Origin: Asaia prunellae JCM 25354 | GTDB taxonomy: Bacteria > Pseudomonadota > Alphaproteobacteria > Acetobacterales > Acetobacteraceae | Assembly (NCBI RefSeq): GCF_000613885.1 | Contig: NZ_BAJV01000015.1 | Location: 16,452 to 80,451 of the forward strand | DNA: 64,000 nt | Reading direction: 5' to 3' | In this document: positions 55,811-64,000 of the stretch, one piece after another | Layout: the number at the start of each line of letters is the position of its first letter | How positions within the stretch are numbered: position 1 is the first letter of the stretch | Translations under genes and position numbers: made by a program | Notes under the pieces: generated by a model | Told to the model about the DNA's origin: nothing | What the model saw: the letters and a program-made list of their open reading frames with translations, nothing else | The model's database searches: none

Positions 55811-57217
55811 TCAGCCCGCGTGTGTATGTGCCTTGATGTGACGGCGTACGGCGTCTTCAATAATATTCAGCTCATTGGCGAGCGTCTCGTAGCGTTCTTC
55901 ACGCGAGAACAGGTCAGCCAGATGAGGCGGCAATGCAGGGTCGACACCAGTGGCCTTGCGTACGGCATCAGGGAATTTTGCTGGATGGGCTGTTGCTGCC
56001 ACGATCATGGGAATGCCAGGTTCCTGAGCCTTGCGGCCGGCAGCCAGCCCGATTGCGGTATGCGGATCGGCAAGATAGCCTGATCGCTCATAGAGTGATT
56101 TCATCTCGGCCAGCGTTGCTTCGTCATCAAGCATCAGCGCGCCAAATCGTTCATTGGCACGTGTCCAGACAGACTGATCAACGACCATGCGCCCGGTCTG
56201 ACGAAAGCCCTGCATGGTGTTGCGGCAGGCTTCAGGGTTGCGATCAAGCAGCTCGAAAAGCAGCCGTTCGAAGTTGGACGATACCTGGATATCCATCGAG
56301 GGTGACAGGCTCGGTTCGACTGCACGCATTGACATATCATTGGCCGTCAGAAAACGCGTCAGGATGTCGTTGCGGTTCGAGCCGATGCAAAGGCGGCGCA
56401 CTGGCAGGCCCATCTGGCTGGCGGCCCAGGCGGCAAGGACATTACCGAAATTTCCGGTGGGTACGGCAAACGAAACTTCACGGTCAGGTGCGCCCATCAT
56501 CAGCGCCGCGCGCACATAATAGGGGATCTGTGCGGCAATACGCGCCCAGTTGATGGAATTGACAGCAGAAAGACCAATCTCGTCGCGGAACGGGGTGTCG
56601 GCGAACATGGCCTTCACCATGTCCTGACAGTCGTCGAATGTGCCTTCGACGGCAATATTCAGGATGTTGTCATCCTTCACCGTCGTCATCTGGCGGCGCT
56701 GCACGTCGGAGGTGCGCCCCATGGGATGCAATATGGCCACTGAAAGATGCGGGCTACCGCGAAAAGCCTCGATCGCGGCAGATCCAGTATCACCTGACGT
56801 GGCACCAACAATGGTGACGCGCTGGTTGCGCTCGGTCAGCACGTGCTCGAAAAGCTGGCCAAGCAACTGCATCGCCATATCCTTGAAGGCGAGCGTTGGG
56901 CCATGGAACAGCTCCATTGAAAACAGTCCGTTCTCGACTTCTGCCAGTGGGGCGATGGCAGCGTGCGAAAATCCGGCATAGGCTTTTGCACAGAGCGTCT
57001 GCAGCGTTTGCAGATCGATGCTGCCTGCCGTGAATACCGAGAGGATCTTTGCAGCGAGATCCGGATAGGACAGGCTGCGCATGGCGCGCCATTCATCAGG
57101 CGTGAAACGTGGCCAGGTTTCAGGCATGTACAGCCCTCCATCCTCGGCCAGACCGGCAAGCAGAATGTCTGAGAAGGAGCGCGCGCGCGCATCGCCGCGT
57201 GTGGAACGGTACTGCAT
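55811..57217 (-). CDS. thrC: Threonine synthase
   Basis: 468 residues, the longer proteobacterial/fungal-type enzyme. N-terminal 'YRSTRGDARARSFSDILLAGLAEDGGLYMPE' is characteristic, and the PLP lysine lies in 'FHGPTLAFKDMAMQLLG'. 'GATSGDTGSAAIEAFRG' binds the PLP phosphate, and 'SINWARIAAQIPYYV' and 'VPTGNFGNVLAAW' follow. It converts O-phosphohomoserine to threonine in the cytosol. A thrC gene followed by an M16 peptidase gene is, from memory, a common alphaproteobacterial neighbourhood. No frame damage. Confidence 0.96.
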   Translation of the reverse strand: MQYRSTRGDARARSFSDILLAGLAEDGGLYMPETWPRFTPDEWRAMRSLSYPDLAAKILSVFTAGSIDLQTLQTLCAKAYAGFSHAAIAPLAEVENGLFSMELFHGPTLAFKDMAMQLLGQLFEHVLTERNQRVTIVGATSGDTGSAAIEAFRGSPHLSVAILHPMGRTSDVQRRQMTTVKDDNILNIAVEGTFDDCQDMVKAMFADTPFRDEIGLSAVNSINWARIAAQIPYYVRAALMMGAPDREVSFAVPTGNFGNVLAAWAASQMGLPVRRLCIGSNRNDILTRFLTANDMSMRAVEPSLSPSMDIQVSSNFERLLFELLDRNPEACRNTMQGFRQTGRMVVDQSVWTRANERFGALMLDDEATLAEMKSLYERSGYLADPHTAIGLAAGRKAQEPGIPMIVAATAHPAKFPDAVRKATGVDPALPPHLADLFSREERYETLANELNIIEDAVRRHIKAHTHAG

Positions 57218-57294
57218 GTTAGCCTTCTTGGTTCAGTGTCAGGATGGAAGGGGCATGAAAAGACGGAAGTTGGAAATCGGCCATCGGAGACATC

Positions 57295-58387
57295 TCAGTG
57301 CAGGACAATACGCAACAGGACATGGCCTGCAGGTACCCAGATCGTACCTGCCGTGTCGTTCTGTGCAGAAGTCTTCACCCAACCCGGAATCCCGGCCTGG
57401 ACGAGCCTGGGAGAGACGAGCAGGATATGAGGGAGACGTGCCGTGTCAAAGCTCAGCAATCTGCCATTCTCGATATCCGTCAGATAAAGTGTCGCCTTGT
57501 CATCAAGCGTCATGCCGCTCACGGTCGGTGTACCACGCCATTGTGTTACGCCTTCCATCTGTTCTGCAGCAGTAACCGACGGATCTGTCAGAAGATCTGT
57601 CGAGAGACGATAGATCGGGCCCGTCGGAGCCAGTTCATAGAGCCATTTTCCGTTGGTTTCGAGGGCGAGATAGGCCATGTCGCGTGTTACCGGATGTCCA
57701 TCCGGACCCATCACGATGTGATGGTCTATGGTGAGTGGTAGATGGCCTCGTGAGGTGGGATAGCCGGCAAAAAAACGTGTCGCCTGATGACGTGCCATAT
57801 CAACATCGTCAACGATGCGCTGCCCTCGTCAGCCAGATAGGCCATCTGGCCATGAATTGCGAACATGGTGAAACGGGTGGTTTTTGTCAGGCTCTCCGGC
57901 GGAAGGACCTGTTCGGCCAGAATTCTGCCTGTAGTCGGATCAATCCTGATCAGTCGGGGTGTCAGGCCCTTACTGCCCTGATCGATCAACATACCCCACC
58001 TGTCTCGTCACGGGCGAGGGCGGTCGGTGCAAATCCTTCCCCGGCACGAGTGCCTGATGTGACATCGCTCCAGTCCGGAAGTAATGGCGTGATTTCGGTT
58101 GTATCTGGCGCGAGCCGTGCAAGGAGCGGTGTGTTGTCGTTGTCGCCTGGATCACGCAGGAGTATGACGCTGCCATCACTCAGCGGGAGAGCCTGATGCC
58201 AGTCCGCCTTACCTGGCAAGGGTATGGTCTGGGCAATTTCCGCAGGGCTGGTATCGGCCAGCCAGGGGCGCTCATGGGCAGCCTGTGCAGGACCTGATGA
58301 GGCAGCCAGAGCAGAAACCGCCAGTGCAGGGCAGGCTGAGCGGCGCAGGAAAAGAAGAAAAGCGACCATATCTCCTTGTAAGCCCAT
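57295..58387 (-). CDS. Second MRJP/yellow-family secreted protein (two frame breaks)
   Basis: About 364 residues after repair; three frames as written. N-terminal hydrophobic signal ('VAFLLFLRRSACPALAVSALAASSGPAQA'). Blades: 'RPWLADTSPAEIAQ', 'PRLIRIDPTTGRILAEQVLPPESL', 'GKWLYELAPTGPIYRLSTDLL', 'MTLDDKATLYLTDIENGRLLSFD'. Break 1 near 57992: one extra base in the GGGG run joins 'ARDETGG' to 'MLIDQGSKGL'. Break 2 near 57805: one extra base joins 'ADEGSASLTM' to 'DMARHQATRFF'. The span is 3n+1, so two lost bases. Start uncertain: ATG 58387 has AGGG, ATG 58369 lies only two bases from AAGGAG. It diverges in sequence from the 32-kb paralogue. Confidence 0.72.
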
Positions 58388-58489
58388 TCAGACCCTGTGC
58401 AAGATTGAGCTTGCCTTGCAATGCGGTTTTTGAATGGTTTGCGGGGATGTCCGGCCGGACAGATTTTTTCAGCCCAGGATAGAGACAAC

Positions 58490-58840
58490 GTGACCGCCCT
58501 TATTCTGAAATCGGCCATTTCCGGTATCATGATTGCCATCGCATCGACTCTGGCGCGGCGCTATCCGGGGTTTGGGGCGCTGATTGCGTCACTGCCGCTG
58601 GTATCGGTTCTGGGCATGATCTGGCTCTGGGTCGAGAAACCTGATGCCGGGAACATGGCTGATCATGCCGGGGCGACATTCTGGTATGTGCTGCCCTCCC
58701 TGCCAATGTTTCTGCTGATACCAGCTCTCTTACGTCATGGTATCGGGTTCTGGACGGCTCTGGGTCTGGGCTGTATGCTCACTGTTATACTCTATCTTGC
58801 CGTTACCTGGATTGGTCCGCGCTTTGGGCTTGTTCTCTGA
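58490..58840 (+). CDS. DUF3147 family membrane protein
   Basis: 116 residues with about four membrane segments: 'VTALILKSAISGIMIAIASTLARRYPGFGALIASLPLVSVLGMIWLWVE', 'WYVLPSLPMFLLIPALLRHGIGFWTALGLG' are the conserved family blocks (read here as separate spans). Family function is unknown. Start is GTG 58490; the upstream ATG at 58421 would add a non-family sequence. It lies between the divergent yellow-family gene and the TPR glycosyltransferase, with 57 bases to the latter. Confidence 0.82.
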   Translation: MTALILKSAISGIMIAIASTLARRYPGFGALIASLPLVSVLGMIWLWVEKPDAGNMADHAGATFWYVLPSLPMFLLIPALLRHGIGFWTALGLGCMLTVILYLAVTWIGPRFGLVL

Positions 58841-58897
58841 AGTCATGCTTGCGGGGTGATAGTTGAATGACCGCCTTCGAGCGGTCATGATCAGTGC

Positions 58898-60589
58898 ATG
58901 AGTGCCTATACTTCACGCATCGATACTGCTCTGGCCTATCTTGCAGGCGGCAATTCTGTTCTGGCAGAGCGCCTGTTCCGTGAGGTTCTGGCCGAGGCGC
59001 CTGACTGCGGTGCGGCGTGGCATGGTCTGGCATGTGTTGCACGTCATACCGGTCAGCCTCGTATTGCTATTGCCTCTGTTGCCCAGGCGCTCACCCTTGC
59101 CGGGAATGATCAGGAAAAGGCGCAGTTTCATCTTACGCTTGCGGCAGCCCTTGATGAAGCCGGACATATGCGTGAGGCTATTGCTGCGTGTCGCGTGGTT
59201 CTTCTGCTCGAACCACGGGAGTTCAGGGCCAGAATGCTGCTGTCGGAGCTGCTCTATCGCAAGGATCAGGATGATGAGGCGGCACGATTATTTCAGGAAG
59301 CCCTGTCACTTGCTGCTGAACCTGTTCCTCTGCTCATGCATCATGGAACATTTCTCATGGTACAGCGTCGTTTTGCGAGATCGATAGAAATATTCGAAGC
59401 TCTTGTACGTTTTTGCCCTGATGATCCTCAGGCTCTGGCCAACCTTGGCGCTGCCCTGTTCGAGAATGCCGAGATGGAGCGTGCCTATGAGGTTCTTACC
59501 AGGGCGACAGTTCTCGGCACACCAAGCGCACAGACCCTGAGCAATCTCGGACTGGTCTGTCAGGCGCTGGGGCTCTTTGCCGAAGCCCTCGCTGCTTTCG
59601 ATCATGCCATATCAAAAATGCCCCATGAGGGGGTCATTGCACTAAATCGCGCTACATTGCTGAACGAAATTGGCAGAATAGAGGAAGCTGAGGCCCTTTT
59701 CCGGTCGTTGTCGAGTCAAGGAGGCGGGCTCGCAGATCAGGCACGTTTCAATCTTGCCATGATTGACCTTGCTTCGGGGCGGTTTGCCTCTGGCTGGGCT
59801 GGTTTCGAGATGCGTCGGGCCGTACTCGGTCTTTCGGCTTTCACTGCGCTTGGCACGGAGAAATAACCAGTGCGCGAGTGCGGATCGAGGCGGAGCAGGG
59901 TCTGGGGATATGTCCAGTTTCTGCGTTTCGTGCCAGAAGCGGCGCAGCGCGCGCCACTTCTTCTGGTCCTGCCTGAACCGCTCAGGCCGTTGCTCGCCTT
60001 CATGCCAGAGCTGAAGCCATTGCTGTCATCCGGGCGTATCACTCTGGAAGGGGAGGCTGAACTCTCCTGTTCACTGCTCAGTCTGCCTGATTTTCTCGGT
60101 GTGACGAAAATCGATCCTTCCCCTTATTTCGATTTAGAAACAGAAACGGAATGCGGACGTATCGGTGTCTTCCGGGCAGGCAGTGCGCATTACCGGTTTG
60201 ATGCAAGGCGTTCTTTGTCGCCGGATATGCTTGCTCCGCTTCTGGAAGTGGCAGGGCTGACCTTTGTCAATCTGCAGCAGGGCGATCAACTGCAGGGAAT
60301 GGAACAGGGTGTGGGAAAGACCCTGATCGAGACGGCTGTGGCAATGGCGCGTTGTGAAGTCGTGATTGGTGTCGACAGTATGTTGGCCCATCTGGCGGGC
60401 GCTATGGGGAAGGAATTCTGGCTTCTTGACCGTGAGGGTGGTGACTGGCGCTGGCAGGGGCCCGACTGGTATGCACAGACCCGGATTTTCAGACCGCAAG
60501 GACTTCTTCCCCCGGTAGAGGCCTGGCCACCGGTCATCGCCCGTGTGGCTCAAGCCCTGAGGGAGGTCTCAGGCCGCGACAGGTCTTGA
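58898..60589 (+). CDS. TPR protein with C-terminal GT9-like glycosyltransferase domain (three frame breaks within 60 bases)
   Basis: About 564 residues after repair. Six to seven TPR units fill residues 1-310 ('AERLFREVLAEAPDCGAAWHGLA', 'ALANLGAALFENAEMERAYEVL', 'TLSNLGLVCQALGLFAEALAAF'). The C-terminus has GT9-type elements ('FVNLQQGDQLQGMEQ', 'MARCEVVIGVDSMLAHLAGAMGK', 'GPDWYAQTRIFRP'). As written a TAA (59864-59866) separates the parts in the same frame. Three single added bases (near 59857, in GGGG at 59904-59907, and near 59911) remove the stop and restore 'GEITSARVRIEAEQGLGD' and 'VQFLRFVPE', the family hinge motif. Probable role in glycan assembly; acceptor unknown. Overlaps convergent glnD by 21 bases. 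Confidence 0.78.
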
Positions 60590-63376
60590 AGGATGACTGG
60601 CGTCTCCCTCGCTGAGTGTTGCCAGAAGTGCCGCCCGGATTTCTGCCATCCGGGTTTCGGATGTAACTTTGGTCCCGATCAGATCACGTACATAAAAGAC
60701 ATCGACAGCCCGCATGCCGTAGGTGGTGATATGTGCTGAGGAAATCTGGAGAGACTGGTCGCTGATTGTGCGGGTGATATCATAAAGCAGGCCGGGTCGG
60801 TCACGGCCATTGATTTCGATGATTGTATGACGCTCGGAGGCGCGGTTATCGATCACGACACGCGAGGGCACATGAATGGCACGCATCCTCCTTGCCGTGC
60901 GCTGGTCTGAAAGGCGTTCCAGTTCGGCGCTGATGGCAAGACGACCTGAAAGCGCCTGCTCGATCAATCCGTTCAGACGGGCAAGCTGCAAGGGCGTTTC
61001 GAAAGCACGACCATTGCCGTCCTGAACCCAGAATGTATCGAGCGCCATGCCATCACTGAGCGTGTGGATACGGGCATCGACGATCGATGCGCCTGCAACA
61101 GCTAGCCCGCCGGCAATCTGTGAAAACAAACCGGAGTGATCGGCGCTGAAGATCGTGATTTCGGTCACATCGCGCTGCGGAATGGGAGTCGCTTCGATGG
61201 TGAGGGGGGATGAATGCGTTTCCGAGTCGAGCACCAGTCTTGCATGACGGATATGGGTATCGGCATCGAAGCCGAGCCAGTAGCCAGCATAGCCAAGAGA
61301 CAGGAAATGGGCTGCCTGCCCATCGGTAAGACCCTGTTGAACCAGTCCGTCACGCACCATCTCCTTGGCGTGACTGACGCGTTCATCTCGCTCCGTGGCG
61401 GCGAGGCCTCCCTCAAGCACTTCCGCCACGCGGGAATAGAGTTCGCGGAGCAATGTCGCTTTCCAGGCATTCCAGACATTGGGGCTGACAGCCCGCATAT
61501 CGGCAATGGTGAGAAGCAGCAGAAGACGCAGGCGTTCGGGTGACTGGATGATGTCGGCCAGATCCAGAATGGTTCTCGGGTCGTCTATGTCCCGTCGGAA
61601 GGCTGTCTGGCTGAGCAGGAGATGATGCAGGATCAGCCAGGAGACTGTTTCCGTTTCCTCGGCGTCGAGGCCGAGTTGAGGGCAGATATGCTGGGCTACT
61701 TCAGCCCCCAGAACCGAGTGATCGCCCCCGCGCCCCTTGGCAATGTCATGAAGCAGGGTTGCGACGTACATTGCACGACGCGACTGCATGTCACGCGCCA
61801 GATCATAGACGAGAGGGATCTCATCCGCCATTGTTCCGGCTTCGATCCAGCCCAGCATGCGCACGGCCTCGATGTTATGCTCGTCAACCGTGTAGATGTG
61901 ATAGGTATCAAACTGCATCTGACCGACAATGCGTGACCAGTCAGGCAGGAGTGCACCCAGAAAGCCGGTATCGTTCAGTATGGTCAGCCAGTCCGCGCCA
62001 CTTGGACGGGGATTCTCCCGGTTCATCTCCGTCTGCTGCATCAGCAGGGAGAGAAAGACCTGCATGGTAAACGGATCATCACGCAGGGAGGCGATACGGC
62101 GCTCATTGCGGATAAGTTGCTGAATGGCCGTTGGATGCAGAACCAGATTTTCACGAAAGGCAGCATCAAGCATATGCACCATCAGGCGCGGCTCGCTGGC
62201 AAAATCTGCACTCCCGGCGGGCGCTATCTGGTCGTTGATCAGATGGAAATGGCGGGCCACATCTGATGCCATGCCGGGACCGGTATAGGCAGTCTCGCGA
62301 ATGGGCCCCTGAAGGCGCTGCATGATGGTGGGTTCGAGAATACGGCTGAGACGCATGACCTCACGTGTAGTGAGGAAATAGTGACGCATGAAACGCTCGA
62401 CGCCTTGCTGGCGCCCATGGCCAGCGTAGCCCATGCGGCCTCCGATAACCGGCTGCACATCAAAAGAGAGGCGCTCATCTGCGCGTCCTGCAATGTAATG
62501 AAGATGGAGCCGTATGGTCCAGAGGAAGTTCCAGGCGCGCCTGGCGCGGTTCGCTTCCTGTTCGGTAAGAAGGCTGAGTGTCGTGAAGGCGGGTTCATGA
62601 GGTTTGGGTTTGCTGACCGGACCCGGTTTGTCTGCATCCTGAAGGACCCTGGTCATCCAGTTCAGGGTCTGGAGGTCGCGTAGTCCACCGCGCCCCTCCT
62701 TGATATTGGGCTCAACCATGTAAGGGTTGTCGCCGAAACGTTTATGGCGTTTCTCGCGCTCGTCTATCTTGTCATGGATAAAGGAAAGCGCGCCATTCCC
62801 GCTTGTGTTAAAACGCACCAGGAGTTCGCTGAAAAGGGTTTCATCGCCTACAATGCAGCGTGCATCGAGCAGCGTGGTGCGTATTGTCAGATCTTCCCGT
62901 GCGGCCTGGAGACAATCCTCAACTGATCGCGTGGCGTGGCCTACACGGACACCCAGATCCCATAGGAAATAGAGCATATACTCTATCTGCGCCGTGATTT
63001 TTGGCCCGGGTTCCATCGTGGTCAGAAAAAGAAGATCTATATCGCTATAGGGAGCCAGCAGTCCGGCACCGAACCCGCCGGTCGCGCAGAGGCACAGACC
63101 TGTTTCAGGCGCGTCTGTTACGAAACGGGCCAGTGAGAACAGGCTTGATATTGTACCATCCATCAATAATGCGAGCGTCGAAGCGGCAGCGATCCCCTTG
63201 AGCTGGCGCCCTTCGAAAAGACGACGGATTTCACCATGATGGCGACCGATATGACGCCGGAAAAGACTGACGGCATCCTCGCGCGAAACAGTGCCATCCG
63301 CCTGACGTGCCCGGTCGAGTGCGACAGCAAGAACAGCTCGCATCTCGGTTTCTTGGAGGGAGATCGGTTCGCGCAT
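60569..63376 (-). CDS. glnD: Bifunctional [protein-PII] uridylyltransferase/uridylyl-removing enzyme
   Basis: 935 residues. Domain order: nucleotidyltransferase ('GGFGAGLLAPYSDIDLLFLTT', with the metal Asp pair), a helical linker, an HD domain ('VATLLHDIAKGRGGDHSVLGAEVA'), and two C-terminal ACT domains ('TEITIFSADHSGLFSQIAGGL' and 'TIIEINGRDRPGLLYDITRTI'). It senses glutamine and adds or removes UMP on PII, controlling glutamine synthetase and nitrogen-regulated transcription. With rpoN and gltBD nearby it anchors nitrogen control here. The start ATG at 63376 matches the family N-terminus. It follows mutS after about 49 bases, a frequent order in alphaproteobacteria. No frame damage. Confidence 0.96.
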   Translation of the reverse strand: MREPISLQETEMRAVLAVALDRARQADGTVSREDAVSLFRRHIGRHHGEIRRLFEGRQLKGIAAASTLALLMDGTISSLFSLARFVTDAPETGLCLCATGGFGAGLLAPYSDIDLLFLTTMEPGPKITAQIEYMLYFLWDLGVRVGHATRSVEDCLQAAREDLTIRTTLLDARCIVGDETLFSELLVRFNTSGNGALSFIHDKIDEREKRHKRFGDNPYMVEPNIKEGRGGLRDLQTLNWMTRVLQDADKPGPVSKPKPHEPAFTTLSLLTEQEANRARRAWNFLWTIRLHLHYIAGRADERLSFDVQPVIGGRMGYAGHGRQQGVERFMRHYFLTTREVMRLSRILEPTIMQRLQGPIRETAYTGPGMASDVARHFHLINDQIAPAGSADFASEPRLMVHMLDAAFRENLVLHPTAIQQLIRNERRIASLRDDPFTMQVFLSLLMQQTEMNRENPRPSGADWLTILNDTGFLGALLPDWSRIVGQMQFDTYHIYTVDEHNIEAVRMLGWIEAGTMADEIPLVYDLARDMQSRRAMYVATLLHDIAKGRGGDHSVLGAEVAQHICPQLGLDAEETETVSWLILHHLLLSQTAFRRDIDDPRTILDLADIIQSPERLRLLLLLTIADMRAVSPNVWNAWKATLLRELYSRVAEVLEGGLAATERDERVSHAKEMVRDGLVQQGLTDGQAAHFLSLGYAGYWLGFDADTHIRHARLVLDSETHSSPLTIEATPIPQRDVTEITIFSADHSGLFSQIAGGLAVAGASIVDARIHTLSDGMALDTFWVQDGNGRAFETPLQLARLNGLIEQALSGRLAISAELERLSDQRTARRMRAIHVPSRVVIDNRASERHTIIEINGRDRPGLLYDITRTISDQSLQISSAHITTYGMRAVDVFYVRDLIGTKVTSETRMAEIRAALLATLSEGDASHPSRPVAA

Positions 63377-63425
63377 TAAGATCCGTAACTAAGCGAGCGT
63401 TGTAAGAAACCCGGAAAAGCCATTC

Positions 63426-64000
63426 TCAGGTCAAATCATTCTTTGTTTCAAGCGCTAGTTTATGCAGTGCATAAAGCGTCTCGAGCGCAGCCCTGGGAGT
63501 AAGCGTATCAGGATCGATCCCTTCCAGCGCCTCACGCAGTCTGTCAGGCTTTTCGACAGGTTGTGCGACCGTCTCGAAAAGTGGCAGTTGCGGCGCATTC
63601 CGGCCCTGATCGCGCTCAAGTGCGGCAAGCAGGCGTGTGGCGCGCTGCACGACAGGCATGGGTACTCCGGCAAGCTGCGCAACATGCACCCCCCAGCTCT
63701 TTCTGGCTGATCCCTTGCGCACTTCATGCTGGAAAATTACGTCCCCTTGCCACTCACGCACTGCCATTGTGTAGGGGGTCAGGCGTGGCATCGAGTCAGA
63801 GAGGCTGCACAATTCGTGAAAGTGGGTTGCGAAAATCGTACGGGATCCGAGCTGGGAATGGAGCGCTTCAAGGGTCGCCCAGGCGATAGCCAGACCATCG
63901 AGTGTTGAGGTTCCGCGACCGATTTCGTCGACCACCACGAGAGAACGCGGACCGGCCTGACGCAGAATGGCAGCGGTCTCGGTCATCTCAACCATGAAGG
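63426..64000 (-). CDS. mutS: DNA mismatch repair protein MutS, C-terminal part
   Basis: The gene runs off the right end; 191 codons of the C-terminal ATPase region are present. '[16 protein letters not shown]', Walker B '[22 protein letters not shown]', '[13 protein letters not shown]' and '[16 protein letters not shown]' are the MutS family V ABC-ATPase signatures. The Walker A segment lies beyond the window. MutS recognises mismatches and recruits MutL using ATP. The last about 50 residues after the ATPase are a short clamp/tetramer region. It lies upstream of glnD on the same strand. Confidence 0.97.
   Translation of the reverse strand, partial: FMVEMTETAAILRQAGPRSLVVVDEIGRGTSTLDGLAIAWATLEALHSQLGSRTIFATHFHELCSLSDSMPRLTPYTMAVREWQGDVIFQHEVRKGSARKSWGVHVAQLAGVPMPVVQRATRLLAALERDQGRNAPQLPLFETVAQPVEKPDRLREALEGIDPDTLTPRAALETLYALHKLALETKNDLT

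Noticed and set aside
59864..59866. Programmed stop readthrough or a true gene end between the TPR and glycosyltransferase parts
   Set aside because: Three single-base losses explain the region better, because the conserved EQGLGD hinge appears across the other two frames right after the TAA.
1..64000. CRISPR array, prophage, transposase or toxin-antitoxin module
   Set aside because: No regularly spaced repeats, no integrase, phage or transposase motifs, and no paired small toxin/antitoxin frames were seen on either strand.

Overview
The window is about 64 kb of densely packed bacterial chromosome, moderately GC-rich, with no phage, plasmid, CRISPR or intact insertion sequence that I can see. 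The gene set and its neighbourhoods fit an alphaproteobacterium, most likely an acetic acid bacterium (Acetobacteraceae): kdsD-lptC-lptA-lptB-rpoN, a short RNase D, glutamate synthase in the order gltD-gltB, a PmtA-type phospholipid methyltransferase, a DUF3147 protein and glycerol catabolism genes. The genus cannot be fixed from the sequence alone. Two secreted royal-jelly/yellow-family proteins would suit an insect- or flower-associated member.

Layout. 1-6.2 kb: end of a RidA-family gene, then a minus-strand block running rnd, kdsD, lptC, lptA, lptB, rpoN (lipopolysaccharide Kdo synthesis and export plus sigma-54), with tRNA-Leu(CAG) upstream. 6.3-13.4 kb: NDUFA9-like reductase and glutamate synthase. 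13.6-21.7 kb: a sugar-dehydrogenase-like oxidoreductase, then a large alpha-2-macroglobulin and PbpC, a periplasmic pair. 22-31.9 kb: AMP nucleosidase, oligopeptidase F, ABC1 kinase, ABC-F ATPase, a zinc-ribbon membrane protein, a GNAT and PurU. 32-35.4 kb: a yellow-family protein and an AT-rich glycosyltransferase gene that looks acquired. 35.4-38.3 kb: flavohemoglobin (hmp) divergent from its nitric-oxide sensor NsrR with two operators between them, and an MDR dehydrogenase. 38.4-43.4 kb: glpR-glpD-glpF-glpK. 43.5-48.2 kb: uvrB, aldose epimerase, greB, gshB. 48.7-51.8 kb: pmtA, a degenerate heme-copper oxidase subunit I, ctaB and a CoxF-like peptide, which I read as the remains of an aa3 oxidase operon. 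52-64 kb: Tim44-like protein, PmbA, M16 peptidase, threonine synthase, a second yellow-family protein, DUF3147, a TPR glycosyltransferase, glnD and the end of mutS.

The strongest global signal is that thirteen genes, several of them normally essential, are split by frameshifts. At 16 of 17 sites adding one base restores a conserved family motif or an open frame, often in a short homopolymer. I read this as systematic base-loss error in the source sequence rather than gene decay. I therefore give merged coordinates for these genes and state where each frame breaks.
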